Numbered from the stretch's first letter, positions 45,550 through 53,086 are shown. The stretch: 64,000 bases of DNA from Blautia schinkii DSM 10518 (GCA_000702025.1 JNKJ01000018.1:62001-126000); one strand, 5' to 3'. The notes: generated by a model not told the origin, from the sequence alone. Numbers and translations are program-made.

Positions 45550-45643
45550 ACGACGGCAAAAGAAAAAAAGCCGTCGTACAGCAGACACATTTTCACGCGC
45601 CTATGAAGCGGCGGCTTTGATTTTCAGAGCCGCCGTTTCTTTT
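45550..45643 (+). terminator. Two hairpins ending the exporter operon
   Basis: ACGACGGC (45550-45557) pairs with GCCGTCGT (45570-45577) over an A-rich loop. A second, stronger stem CGGCGGCT (45609-45616) with AGCCGCCG (45628-45635) is followed by TTTCTTTT (45636-45643), a standard terminator. Confidence 0.8.
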
Positions 45644-45684
45644 CGTCTACCCTAAACCAACGACGACCTAACACCGTGTAAATC

Positions 45685-45715
45685 CACGGCGGCATATAGG
45701 AGGATTGCCGCCGTG
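45685..45715 (+). promoter_or_regulatory. Hairpin holding a ribosome-binding site in its loop
   Basis: CACGGCGGC (45685-45693) pairs with GCCGCCGTG (45707-45715). The loop contains ATAGGAGGAT, and the 3' arm ends in the GTG that starts the short ORF below. The fold would hold the start codon in the stem, the layout of a translational switch. Confidence 0.6.
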
Positions 45716-45820
45716 TCTATTTTTGCCTTTTTTCACAGTGCCCATGACCTGCACCAGCTAAAAAAAGCCTGTTTCCAGCGGCGGAGCAATGCGGCCAGAA
45801 GTATGCACTATACCACGTAA
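45713..45820 (+). CDS. Short 35-codon ORF behind a start-sequestering hairpin
   Basis: GTG at 45713 with TAGGAGG 9 nt upstream begins a 35-residue peptide (MSIFAFFHSAHDLHQLKKAC then FQRRSNAARSMHYTT) ending at TAA 45818-45820. It is basic at its C-terminal half and has no recognised domain. It may be a leader peptide or small protein of the sigma-factor transcript that follows. No other gene is visible in 45524-45992. Confidence 0.45.
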   Translation: MSIFAFFHSAHDLHQLKKACFQRRSNAARSMHYTT

Positions 45821-45992
45821 CTAAACAGCAAAATACACTCTATTACGCTCGTGTGGCTTCATGCCGTCCGGGCGCTTTTTTGTCCCTATGGAGCCGGAAC
45901 ATCGGGTCAGCATGGCCCGAACTTTATCCCCGGTGCCGCTCCCCGCCGCCTCATTCAGATTTATCAAAAAAATCTGAATGGAGGAAAGGCAG

Positions 45993-46406
45993 ATGGAAGT
46001 TACCATCAATTATAACGGACAAGCTGTGGCCGTGGAGGTCACGCTGGAAGTCTATGAATTTCTTGACCGGGCCGATCACAAAACAGAGAACCTGTTCCAT
46101 GAACAGCGGCGGCATTGGGATGGCCGGGAGTTTGACGAGTACATCATTACCGCCGAGGGTGCAGGAGCCTACGGCGAAACGCCGGAAGAATACCTTTGCC
46201 GCATGGAAACGCTGCATGAGCTGATGGCTGTTCTGGATACTTGTACCGAGGCCCAGCGCAGCCGGTTCCTGCTCTATGCGTTTGACGGGCTGAGCCTTGC
46301 AGAGATCGGAGCGCTGTGCGGCTGCTCCAAAGTGGCTGTGTATCAAAGTGTGGAGGCGGTTAGAAAAAAATTTATAAATTTCTTTGAAAACAGGCTTAAC
46401 GAATGA
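45993..46406 (+). CDS. Sigma-70-like protein, first of three
   Basis: A 137-residue protein (MEVTINYNGQAVAVEVTLEVYEFLDRADHKTENLFHEQRRH). Its C-terminal half is a region-4-type helix-turn-helix: EAQRSRFLLYAFDGLSLAEIGALCGCSKVAVYQSVEAVRKKF. ATG 45993 has GGAGGAAAGG 5-8 nt upstream, better than the ATG at 45978 that overlaps it. It may direct or modulate transcription of mobilisation genes. Confidence 0.85.
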   Translation: MEVTINYNGQAVAVEVTLEVYEFLDRADHKTENLFHEQRRHWDGREFDEYIITAEGAGAYGETPEEYLCRMETLHELMAVLDTCTEAQRSRFLLYAFDGLSLAEIGALCGCSKVAVYQSVEAVRKKFINFFENRLNE

Positions 46407-46509
46407 CCTGTTTTCTGGCTACCAAGTGAAAGGGAGCATTTCCCTTATCTCAGCCAGGGGCGGACAGCGGACAAGCTGCCCGCCTCTCCGATTTTCAGGA
46501 GGTAAGCCT

Positions 46510-46962
46510 ATGAAAACAATCAATCTGCGGTGGATGTATCCACACTACCGGCATGACGAGTTTGTGGATGTTACGGACGAGGTATGGGAGGCCATACGGC
46601 AGGCCCAGCGCGAGATGAACAACTACGAACACCGGAAAGTCTATCACCGCGCCTACTACTCTCTGGACGCATACAGCTGGCTGGAAAATTACGCACTGGA
46701 ACACAGCAGATCGCCGGAAGATATTTTGCTGGAACGAGAAGAAATGGCCACCCGCCTGCGCCTGATTGCAGCCCTGCCGGTGGCTCTGGCTCATGCCACT
46801 CCGACACAGGCCCGCCGTGTTCACGCTTACTACATTGCTGGTATCAGGCAGCCGGAAATCTCCCGGCGAGAGGGTGTCCACAGCAGCAAGGTCAGCGTTG
46901 CCATCCATCGTGGCCTGCGGAATATGCGCCGCTGCTATGACGACCTTTTTCAAACAGAGTGA
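46510..46962 (+). CDS. Sigma-70-like protein, second of three
   Basis: A 150-residue protein beginning MKTINLRWMYPHYRHDEFVDVTDEVWEAI. Its region-4-like end is TPTQARRVHAYYIAGIRQPEISRREGVHSSKVSVAIHRGLRNMRRCY. ATG 46510 has AGGAGG 7 nt upstream; the longer frame to 46384 lacks a site. Nearly the same layout as the next gene. Confidence 0.85.
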   Translation: MKTINLRWMYPHYRHDEFVDVTDEVWEAIRQAQREMNNYEHRKVYHRAYYSLDAYSWLENYALEHSRSPEDILLEREEMATRLRLIAALPVALAHATPTQARRVHAYYIAGIRQPEISRREGVHSSKVSVAIHRGLRNMRRCYDDLFQTE

Positions 46963-46972
46963 GGGCGTGCCT

Positions 46973-47434
46973 ATGCAGACCATCAATCTCAAACAGTATT
47001 ATCCATTTTGCAAAGAGGACATTTTTGTGGAGGTGTCTGATGAAATCGTTGAAGCGTTTCTTCTGGATAAGAGAGCCGAGGCCGCCAGAGAACGCAAGAT
47101 GTTCCGCTATAAGGCGTTTTACTCCCTCGATTGTAACGACGGAATCGAAAATGCTGCTATCGGCTGGGCGCAGCCATCGCCGGAGGATCATCTGATAGAA
47201 AAAGAAGAATTAGCCGAATACGAAGAACTGATCCGGCGATTGTACGAAGCCATTTCTTCCCTGTCCCCCATACAAGCTCGCCGTGTCCACGCCCGCTATA
47301 TATTGGGTATGAAGGTGAAAGACATTGCCGCAATGGAGGGTATCACGCCATCACAGGCGGGAAAATCCATCCATGCCGCACTGCGGAGGCTGCGCCGGTA
47401 CTTTGTGCGTCAGAAATGGACGGTCAATCTATGA
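46973..47434 (+). CDS. Sigma-70-like protein, third of three
   Basis: A 153-residue paralogue of the gene before it: MQTINLKQYYPFCKEDIFVEVSDEIVEAFLLDKRAEAARE, then SPIQARRVHARYILGMKVKDIAAMEGITPSQAGKSIHAALRRLRRYF. Start at ATG 46973, 10 nt after the previous stop. The two share the TINL...V.VSDE/TDE opening and the QARRVHA..I.G segment and probably arose by duplication. Confidence 0.85.
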   Translation: MQTINLKQYYPFCKEDIFVEVSDEIVEAFLLDKRAEAARERKMFRYKAFYSLDCNDGIENAAIGWAQPSPEDHLIEKEELAEYEELIRRLYEAISSLSPIQARRVHARYILGMKVKDIAAMEGITPSQAGKSIHAALRRLRRYFVRQKWTVNL

Positions 47435-47462
47435 GTATTTCCAAAGAAAAGAGGTGCATGAC

Positions 47463-47753
47463 ATGAACGAACAGAATACAGCCCAAACAAAAAGTGAGGA
47501 ACAAGAGGAAGTCCTGAAGGAGATCCGTCAGCTTGAAAACCGCAAGAAGATTTTGGAGAACAAGCAGCGGAACGAAGAACGCAGGGTTCGCACCCGCCGC
47601 CTGATTGAGCGCGGAGCCATTTTGGAGGGGATTTTTCCGCTGGCTCCCAACCTTTCCGGCACAGAGGTCAAAGCATTTTTAATTGCCCTGTCCCATCTTC
47701 CGGGGGCTGTGGAATTGACTGTAAACCTGTCAAAATCCGGGGATACGCCATAA
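47463..47753 (+). CDS. DUF3847-like protein upstream of oriT
   Basis: A 96-residue helical, charged protein (EEQEEVLKEIRQLENRKKILENKQRNEERRVRTRRLIERGAILEGIFP). DUF3847-type proteins are found next to MobA/MobL relaxase genes and may be relaxosome accessories. AAAGAGGTG lies before the ATG. Its stop lies 15 bp from the nic-like site. Confidence 0.82.
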   Translation: MNEQNTAQTKSEEQEEVLKEIRQLENRKKILENKQRNEERRVRTRRLIERGAILEGIFPLAPNLSGTEVKAFLIALSHLPGAVELTVNLSKSGDTP

Positions 47754-47767
47754 GTCCCTTGCTTACA

Positions 47768-47795
47768 AGGGCGCACTTATACACCGTTTCCGGTG
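47768..47795 (-). other. MobQ-type origin of transfer (oriT)
   Basis: On the minus strand CACCG-GAAA-CGGTG (47795-47782) is an inverted repeat followed directly by TATAAGTGCGCCCT. TAAGTGCGCCCT (47779-47768) is the nic core known from MobQ-type systems such as pIP501/RSF1010, where cleavage falls at GCG/CCC (here between 47772 and 47771). The position of the repeat directly 5' of the nic core is also as in pIP501. The relaxase gene begins 145 bp away. The remainder of 47796-47939 is GC-rich with further small inverted repeats and no gene. Confidence 0.85.
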
Positions 47796-47939
47796 CTGTG
47801 CGCCCTGCCGGGGGCGTTGCGTACTTCGTCCGCGATGGGAAGCTACGCTCCCCAAACCCCTTGTGCGCTCTGCGCAGCCAAACACCCGCTTTGCGTTTGT
47901 CCGGCTCCACAGAGCCTGTTATCCCCTCACTGAAAGGAG

Positions 47940-49385
47940 GTGTTCCCCATAGATTTCTGTCATATCCCCGTCAGTATCATCAAGCGCAGCGCAGGCCGTT
48001 CTGCCGTTGCCGCAGCTGCTTACCGCAGCGGAACCAAGCTGACAAATGAATGGGACGGAATGACCCACGACTACACCCGGAAAGGCGGCATTGTCCATGC
48101 GGAGATCATGCTGCCTGCCCACGCCCCGCCGGAATTTTCAAACCGCTCTATTCTCTGGAACAGCGTGGAGCAAATCGAGAAAGCAAGGGACAGCCAGCTT
48201 GCCCGCGAGATCGAAGCAGCCCTGCCCCGTGAACTGACCGGCGAACAGCAGCTTGCCCTTGTGCGTGGCTATGTGAAGGACAACTTTGTAGACAAAGGAA
48301 TGTGCGCCGACTTTGCCATCCATGACAAGGGAACCGGCAACCCTCATGTCCATATCATGCTGACGCTTCGGCCTTTGAAAGAAAACGGGCAGTGGGGCGC
48401 AAAGTGCCGTAAGGCATACGATCTGGACGAGAATGGACAGCGTATCCCGGATGGGAAAGGCGGTTGGAAAAATCATCGGGAGGATACGACCGACTGGAAC
48501 GATAAAGGGAATGTGGAGATTTGGCGGGCAGTGTGGGCGGCCTATACCAATCGGGCGCTGGAATCTGCCGGCAGGCCGGAGCGCATTGACCACCGCAGTT
48601 ACAAGCGGCAGGGCATTGATAAAATCCCCTCTGTTCATCTGGGGCCAGCTGCCAGCCAAATGGAAAAGCGCGGCATTCGTACCGACAAGGGGGAGGTAAA
48701 CCGGCAGATTGCCGCTGACAACAAGCTGCTGAAAGAAATTAAAGCCCGTATTACCCGCCTTTATCGCTGGTCGAAAGCCGAAGCGGAAAAACCACAAACA
48801 CAGCAAAGCAGCTTGACTGCTTTGTGGGAGGCCCAGCAGCAGTTGAACATTCCCTGCACCCGCACCGGCAAAATCCGGGCTTTGCAGGAAAGCGCCGCAC
48901 TATTCAGCTTTTTGCAGGCAAACGGCATTCAGTCTATGCAGCAGCTTCATGAAAAAATCGCTGATATGAACAGCCATTACTATGACTTGCGGGGAAAGAT
49001 CGTCAAGGCCGAGCGCCGGATCACCACTCTTACCGAGCGCGGGGAAATGTGGGAACAGTACAACCAGTACAAGTCCATCCACAAGCAGCTTGCCAAAGTA
49101 AGGCCGGAAAAACGGGAACAGTTTGAGCAGCGCCATAGCCGGGAACTGATTCTGTATGACGCAGCAGCCCGGTATTTGAAAGAATTGAAAGACAGCGGCG
49201 AGGGGATCACTCCAAAGGCGTGGCAGCGGGAAATAGACCGGTTGACCGCCGGGAAGCAGACGGACACACTCGCCATGAAATCCATGAGGGAGGATTTGAA
49301 AGCAGTGGAACGGCTCCGCAAAACCGCCGAGCAGCTGTCCCGGCAGGAACGGAACAAGTCTCACGACCGGGAGCCGGAGCGGTAA
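47940..49385 (+). CDS. MobQ (MobA/MobL) relaxase
   Basis: A 481-residue relaxase that should nick the adjacent oriT. Motif I is FCHIPVSIIKRSAGRSAVAAAAYRSG, and the metal-binding histidines are in the HUH-type segment KGTGNPHVHIMLTLRPL. Further family features are CADFAIHDKGTGN and WRAVWAAYTNRALE. The C-terminal half is helical and charged. The start is odd: GTG 47940 lies within AAAGGAGGTG, while the codon 8 nt after GGAGG is ATA (47949). True initiation could be either, so the N-terminus is uncertain by three residues. It overlaps no other gene. Confidence 0.9.
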   Translation: MFPIDFCHIPVSIIKRSAGRSAVAAAAYRSGTKLTNEWDGMTHDYTRKGGIVHAEIMLPAHAPPEFSNRSILWNSVEQIEKARDSQLAREIEAALPRELTGEQQLALVRGYVKDNFVDKGMCADFAIHDKGTGNPHVHIMLTLRPLKENGQWGAKCRKAYDLDENGQRIPDGKGGWKNHREDTTDWNDKGNVEIWRAVWAAYTNRALESAGRPERIDHRSYKRQGIDKIPSVHLGPAASQMEKRGIRTDKGEVNRQIAADNKLLKEIKARITRLYRWSKAEAEKPQTQQSSLTALWEAQQQLNIPCTRTGKIRALQESAALFSFLQANGIQSMQQLHEKIADMNSHYYDLRGKIVKAERRITTLTERGEMWEQYNQYKSIHKQLAKVRPEKREQFEQRHSRELILYDAAARYLKELKDSGEGITPKAWQREIDRLTAGKQTDTLAMKSMREDLKAVERLRKTAEQLSRQERNKSHDREPER

Positions 49386-49492
49386 AGGATACTGAATTTT
49401 GGCGTACCCCTGTCAAGTGCGTCGCGTTTCACGACATACTTTTGCATACAGAAAAACCGCCGTACAGGTTTCCCCATACGGCGGCAGACTGT

Positions 49493-49783
49493 TTATTTGC
49501 CGAACAAGTCGCTGTGTGTGCCGGTGCGGGCCAGCGTCAGCACCAGAACATCATCCTCTATGCGGTAGACAAGCAGCCAGTCCGGGAGAATATGACATTC
49601 CCGATGGCCTGCCCAATCGCCGGACAGGTCATGGTCACGGTTCTTATCCGGCAGCGGCTCGCCCATTGCCAGCAATGCTACGACCTGCTCCAGCAGCTCG
49701 ATCTTCAAGCCGCGCTTGATGGCTCGTTTGTAGTCTTTTTTGAAACTGGTCGTGTACTTGACGGTATATTTGGTTTCTTTCAT
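49493..49783 (-). CDS. YafQ/RelE-family toxin
   Basis: A 96-residue mRNA-interferase-type toxin: YTVKYTTSFKKDYKRAIKRGL, then LSGDWAGHRECHILPDWLLVYRI, with the conserved His and Asp-Trp region and the C-terminal LTLARTGTHSDLF of YafQ. Its ATGA start overlaps the antitoxin stop. The pair would favour maintenance of the nested element. Confidence 0.93.
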   Translation of the reverse strand: MKETKYTVKYTTSFKKDYKRAIKRGLKIELLEQVVALLAMGEPLPDKNRDHDLSGDWAGHRECHILPDWLLVYRIEDDVLVLTLARTGTHSDLFGK

Positions 49784-50058
49784 CTTTTCAGGTCAGCAAA
49801 CAACTCGTCAAGGTCATTGTAGCCCTTTACAGACGGGTCTTTTGCAATCCTTTCCGCTTCCAGCATGGCAGCAACCGTTTCTTTGTTCGGCTGTTCCAGC
49901 CTTACTTCAAAGGGAATGCCGCCTTCACGAAGCGACTGGCGCACAAAGATGTTAAACGCCGTAGTCAGGTTCATGCCAAGTTCAGTAAACAGTGCGTCCG
50001 CCTGCGCTTTCAAATCTGCGTCCATGCGGATACTGATGTTTGTGGTATTTCCAGCCAT
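49780..50058 (-). CDS. RelB/DinJ-family antitoxin
   Basis: A 92-residue protein with an N-terminal ribbon-helix-helix (TNISIRMDADLKAQADALFTELGMNLTTAFNIFVRQSLREGGIPFEV) and a toxin-binding tail (KGYNDLDELFADLKR). ATG 50058 has AAAGGGG 8 nt upstream; the longer frame to 50148 has no site. Autoregulation through the RHH domain is typical. Confidence 0.93.
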   Translation of the reverse strand: MAGNTTNISIRMDADLKAQADALFTELGMNLTTAFNIFVRQSLREGGIPFEVRLEQPNKETVAAMLEAERIAKDPSVKGYNDLDELFADLKR

Positions 50059-50184
50059 ACGATCAACCCCTTTCTGCTGGCAATTATAGTATATGCTATT
50101 TGCACGAAGAAAACAATACTTTGCACGAATATTTAACAATAAATTCATTCAAGGAGGTTACACGCTTTATGAAAGAAATCATTT

Positions 50185-50583
50185 ATGAAGAACAACAAGA
50201 TTGAACCTATCCCTGTCATGGATTACCGCCAGTACCGCAGAGCGCGGAAACTGGTGCATGAGTGCTGTAATTACATCAACGGAAACTGTATCGCTCTGGA
50301 CGATGGGGAGGAATGTGTCTGTGTCCAGTCCATTTCCTACTCCCTGTTGTGCAGGTGGTTTCGGACGGCGGTATTGCCGCAGGATAAGGAATTGGAAACG
50401 GCGCTGTTCCACCGGCTAAGTGCTAAGAAATGCGCCGTATGTAGGGCGCTGTTTACCCCCGGTTCCAACCGAGCCAAATACTGCCCGGAATGTGCCGCAC
50501 GCATGAAGCGGATCAACGCCGCAAAGCGCAAGCGGAAACAACGGAAGAAATGTCACGCTTTAGGGGCTGAAAAACCCTTGTAA
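50185..50583 (+). CDS. Cysteine-rich VLP-domain protein
   Basis: A 132-residue protein with an N-terminal VMDYRQYRRARKLVHECCNY, a cysteine cluster (CCNYINGNCIALDDGEECVC) and a C-terminal zinc-ribbon-like CAVCRALFTPGSNRAKYCPECAARMKR, followed by a Lys/Arg tail. This matches the Cys-rich VLP proteins common in clostridial mobile elements; function unknown. An AAGGAGG site at 50151 serves instead a 12-codon ORF (50169-50204, MKEIIYEEQQD) that overlaps this start, so translation may be coupled. Confidence 0.85.
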   Translation: MKNNKIEPIPVMDYRQYRRARKLVHECCNYINGNCIALDDGEECVCVQSISYSLLCRWFRTAVLPQDKELETALFHRLSAKKCAVCRALFTPGSNRAKYCPECAARMKRINAAKRKRKQRKKCHALGAEKPL

Positions 50584-50598
50584 ATCAAGGCTTTTTTT
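50576..50598 (+). terminator. Weak terminator after the Cys-rich VLP gene
   Basis: CCTTG (50576-50580) pairs with CAAGG (50586-50590), followed by C and seven T. The stem is short, but the T tract is strong, and it directly overlaps the stop codon. Confidence 0.6.
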
Positions 50599-50696
50599 GA
50601 GGGTGTCAAAGGCAGTCTGATAGATTTATCCTCTGACCCCTGAAATAGCCTTAAAATGCGTACAGAATCCCAAGAGAACCCCCAAGGAGGAACCCT

Positions 50697-51446
50697 ATGT
50701 CAGACAATCGAAAATATTATTACCTGAAACTCAAAGAAAACTATTTTGACGATGATTCCATCGTGCTGCTGGAAAGTATGCAGGACGGTGTGCTGTATTC
50801 TAACATTCTGCTCAAGCTGTACCTGAAATCGCTGAAACATGGCGGGCGGCTCCAGCTTGACGAGGACATCCCTTACACGGCGCAGATGATAGCTACCATC
50901 ACCCGCCAGCAGATCGGCACTGTGGAGAGAGCCTTGCAGATTTTTCTGAAGCTGGGCCTTGTGGAAGTGTTGGACAGCGGCACATTCTACATGAGCAACA
51001 TCGAACTTTTAATCGGCCAGTCCTCTACCGAGGCCGAGCGAAAGCGGGCTGCAAGGCTTCAAAATAAGGCTCCTTCTGCGCTCCGGACAAGTGGCGGACA
51101 TTTGTCCGACATTCGTCCACCAGAGATAGAGATAGAGTTAGAGAAAGAGATAGAGATAAAGAGAGAGATAGAGAAGGTACGCCCTGAAACGGGGCACCCT
51201 TCCCACACCTATGGTCGCTACCAGAATGTTTTCCTGACGGATGAAGAACTGGCAGACTTGCAGGCCAGCTTCCCTGCTGTATGGGGACAGTACATCGAAA
51301 AACTGTCCGAGTACATGGCTTCTACCGGCAAGCGTTATCAGAGCCATGTAGCAACCATCCGGCGCTGGGCCGGTGAGGACGCTAAAAAAACTGTCACCCT
51401 CTCACGCAACCGGGATTACAGTGTAAAGGAGGATGAAACTGTATGA
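50697..51446 (+). CDS. Phage-type replisome organiser
   Basis: A 249-residue protein with an N-terminal Rep_Org_N-like winged helix (YYYLKLKENYFDDDSIVLLESMQDGVLYSNILLKLYLKSL, then ITRQQIGTVERALQIFLKLGLVEVL). A Glu/Ile/Lys low-complexity bridge follows, then a C-terminal helical domain (LTDEELADLQASFPAVWGQYIEKLSEYM). With the DnaC-like loader that overlaps its end, it probably replicates the excised circle. AAGGAGG precedes the ATG. Confidence 0.88.
   Translation: MSDNRKYYYLKLKENYFDDDSIVLLESMQDGVLYSNILLKLYLKSLKHGGRLQLDEDIPYTAQMIATITRQQIGTVERALQIFLKLGLVEVLDSGTFYMSNIELLIGQSSTEAERKRAARLQNKAPSALRTSGGHLSDIRPPEIEIELEKEIEIKREIEKVRPETGHPSHTYGRYQNVFLTDEELADLQASFPAVWGQYIEKLSEYMASTGKRYQSHVATIRRWAGEDAKKTVTLSRNRDYSVKEDETV
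51123..51176 (+). repeat. GAGATA low-complexity tract inside the replisome organiser
   Basis: Irregular GAGATA/GAGAAA repeats encode alternating Glu/Ile/Lys. Similar tracts bridge the two domains in phage replisome organisers and are prone to length change; in other initiator genes such iteron-like tracts act as the origin. Confidence 0.75.
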
Positions 51447-52306
51447 TTGAGATTACCGCAGAAATCCGGGCGTTCATCGACAAGGCAGCTGCCGGTGTGG
51501 AATTGGCTGAGGACGAGTATATAGACCCGTCAGACGGGCTTATTCACTGTAAGAAATGCCGTGGTCAGAGGCAGACCGTTGTGCCATGCTTTGGGAAATC
51601 TGGCTACTTTATGCCGCGCTGCATCTGCCAGTGCCAGCGGGAGGCTGAGGAGCAGCGCAAGGCTGCTGAAGAACGGCAGCGCCGTATGGAGCGTATCAAA
51701 CGCCGAAAGGCACAGGGCTTGCAAGACCGTTATCTGTACGACTACACATTTTCCAATGATAACGGGCAAAACCCATTGATGGACAAGGCTCACGCCTATG
51801 TGGAGAACTGGAAAGAGGCATATAAGAGCAATATCGGGCTTTTGCTGTTTGGAGATGTGGGAACCGGCAAATCTTTTTTCGCCGGATGTATTGCCAATGC
51901 TTTGCTTGACCAGGATGTGCCGGTGTTGATGACGAACTTTCCCACCATTCTGAACCGCCTGACCGGGATGTTCTCTGAGGACAGGTCGGAGTTTATTGCC
52001 AGCTTTGATGAGTATGACTTGCTTATCATTGACGATTTGGGTGTAGAGCGCAGTACCGAATATGCTATGGAGCAGATGTTTTTCGTCATTGACAGCCGCT
52101 ATCGCAGCCGCAGACCCATGATTATCACAACAAACTTGAAACTGTCCGAGCTGAAAAACCCGCCTGATCTGGCCCACGCCCGTATCTATGACCGTATTTT
52201 GGAACGGTGTGCGCCGATCCTCTTTGACGGGAAGAATTTTCGGGAAGAAAATGCCGGTGCTACCCGACAGACAGCAAAAGACATTGTAAACAGTAAGCAC
52301 GACTGA
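51443..52306 (+). CDS. DnaC-like helicase loader ATPase
   Basis: A 287-residue AAA+ protein. An N-terminal Cys set (CKKCRGQRQTVVPCFG, CICQCQRE) may bind zinc. Walker A is LLLFGDVGTGKSFFAGCIANAL, Walker B is YDLLIIDDLGVERSTEY, sensor 1 is MIITTNLKLSEL and the Arg-finger region is ARIYDRILERC. Overlaps the organiser gene by 4 bp (ATGA). Confidence 0.94.
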   Translation: MIEITAEIRAFIDKAAAGVELAEDEYIDPSDGLIHCKKCRGQRQTVVPCFGKSGYFMPRCICQCQREAEEQRKAAEERQRRMERIKRRKAQGLQDRYLYDYTFSNDNGQNPLMDKAHAYVENWKEAYKSNIGLLLFGDVGTGKSFFAGCIANALLDQDVPVLMTNFPTILNRLTGMFSEDRSEFIASFDEYDLLIIDDLGVERSTEYAMEQMFFVIDSRYRSRRPMIITTNLKLSELKNPPDLAHARIYDRILERCAPILFDGKNFREENAGATRQTAKDIVNSKHD

Positions 52307-52349
52307 TTTTTTACCGGGCGGCACAGACCCGTTCGGAGAAAGGAGCGCC

Positions 52350-52544
52350 ATGAACAGAGAACCCCGTACTATGCAGGTGGCAGACGCCGTTACTGCGTCC
52401 AGAGCGCCGGAAAACACGCCGGCGATGGTAAAGAAAATCGGTAAGACGACCTACAAGGTTCATGTCCATTTCAGCAATACCAGCACAGAAACCATGAGCG
52501 ATAAAATCAAGCGTATGCTCAAAAATGAAATTCAGCAGATGTGA
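52350..52544 (+). CDS. tnpW: TnpW-like transposon protein
   Basis: A 64-residue protein (VKKIGKTTYKVHVHFSNTSTETMSDKIKRML), the pattern of the small TnpW proteins of Tn4451-type elements. AAAGGAG lies before the ATG. Function unknown. Confidence 0.85.
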   Translation: MNREPRTMQVADAVTASRAPENTPAMVKKIGKTTYKVHVHFSNTSTETMSDKIKRMLKNEIQQM

Positions 52545-52621
52545 CAGACTGATAAACGAAGCCACCTTGTGCTAAACTGATGATGGTACACACCAAAATT
52601 TTTGTCAAGGAGGACACAAAA

Positions 52622-52987
52622 ATGCTTTACACAGAAAAAGAGAAACATGAAATTGAGCGAGTAAAGGAAGTCTTTGCGGAACATCTGCGGCAAAGCCCTG
52701 ATTTTGAACTGCTCTGGTCGGACAAGGTGGGCTATGTCTGGCTGACGATTGGCGTAAATCCGCTTTATGTGGATACTGGCATCAGGATAGAATCAGCCGC
52801 CGATCTCTGCGGCAGGTGTTTGGACGATGTTGCTACGGATGTTTTGTATATGACGGGCAACGATCATGCACTGGAGGAAGCCGATCCGCTGGAATTGGCC
52901 GAAATCAAGCGGCGCTGGGAGCCATATATCAACCAGCTGTCAGACTATGCGTATCTTTGCAAAGACCTGCTGAACGGAAAAATGTAA
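52622..52987 (+). CDS. Uncharacterised small mobile-element protein
   Basis: A 121-residue acidic protein (MLYTEKEKHEIERVKEVFAEHL, VGYVWLTIGVNPLYVDTGIRIESAADLCGRCLDDVATDVLYMTGNDH). I do not recognise its family. ATG 52622 has AAGGAGG 9 nt upstream. Last gene before the right boundary. Confidence 0.75.
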   Translation: MLYTEKEKHEIERVKEVFAEHLRQSPDFELLWSDKVGYVWLTIGVNPLYVDTGIRIESAADLCGRCLDDVATDVLYMTGNDHALEEADPLELAEIKRRWEPYINQLSDYAYLCKDLLNGKM

Positions 52988-52999
52988 TCTGTCAAACGA

Positions 53000-53036
53000 G
53001 GTGTCAGGAGCCATATAGTGCTTCTGGCACCTTTTT
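53000..53036 (+). terminator. Terminator near right end of nested element
   Basis: GGTGTCAGGAGC (53000-53011) pairs, with one G-T pair, with GCTTCTGGCACC (53020-53031), followed by TTTTT. Together with the left-end hairpin it isolates the element from ICE transcription. The last 50 bp before the boundary are A/T-rich and hold the recombinase half-site. Confidence 0.88.
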
Positions 53037-53086
53037 GTAGATTTTTTGTGAATTTGATTAAAAAGTCCTTGACAATTTGTCTCTGG

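Larger units (their letters stand above)
36800..53086 (+). mobile_element. 16.3-kb mobilisable element with serine recombinase, nested in virD4
   Basis: Both ends are defined by the split coupling-protein gene, with GG at 36798-36799 and again at 53085-53086, consistent with a 2-bp serine-recombinase core. Cargo in order: large serine recombinase, TnpV, small protein, XRE regulator, xis-like HTH, OmpR-type two-component system, three-permease ABC exporter with a DUF3887 lipoprotein, three sigma-70-like proteins, DUF3847, oriT and MobQ relaxase, YafQ/DinJ, Cys-rich VLP protein, replisome organiser, DnaC-like ATPase, TnpW. It has mobilisation but no mating-pore genes, so it should use a conjugative helper. 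TnpV and TnpW relate it to Tn4451-like elements. Boundaries are exact to 2 bp. Confidence 0.93.

Noticed and set aside
46384..46509. N-terminal extension of the second sigma-like protein
   Set aside because: No ribosome-binding site; AGGAGG lies just before the ATG at 46510.
48138..48806. Minus-strand 222-residue ORF inside the relaxase gene
   Set aside because: Antisense shadow in GC-rich coding DNA; no start signal and no recognisable domain.
51123..51176. Iteron-type replication origin
   Set aside because: The GAGATA tract is irregular and codes for an in-frame Glu/Ile/Lys bridge; low complexity explains it without an origin role, which remains only a possibility.
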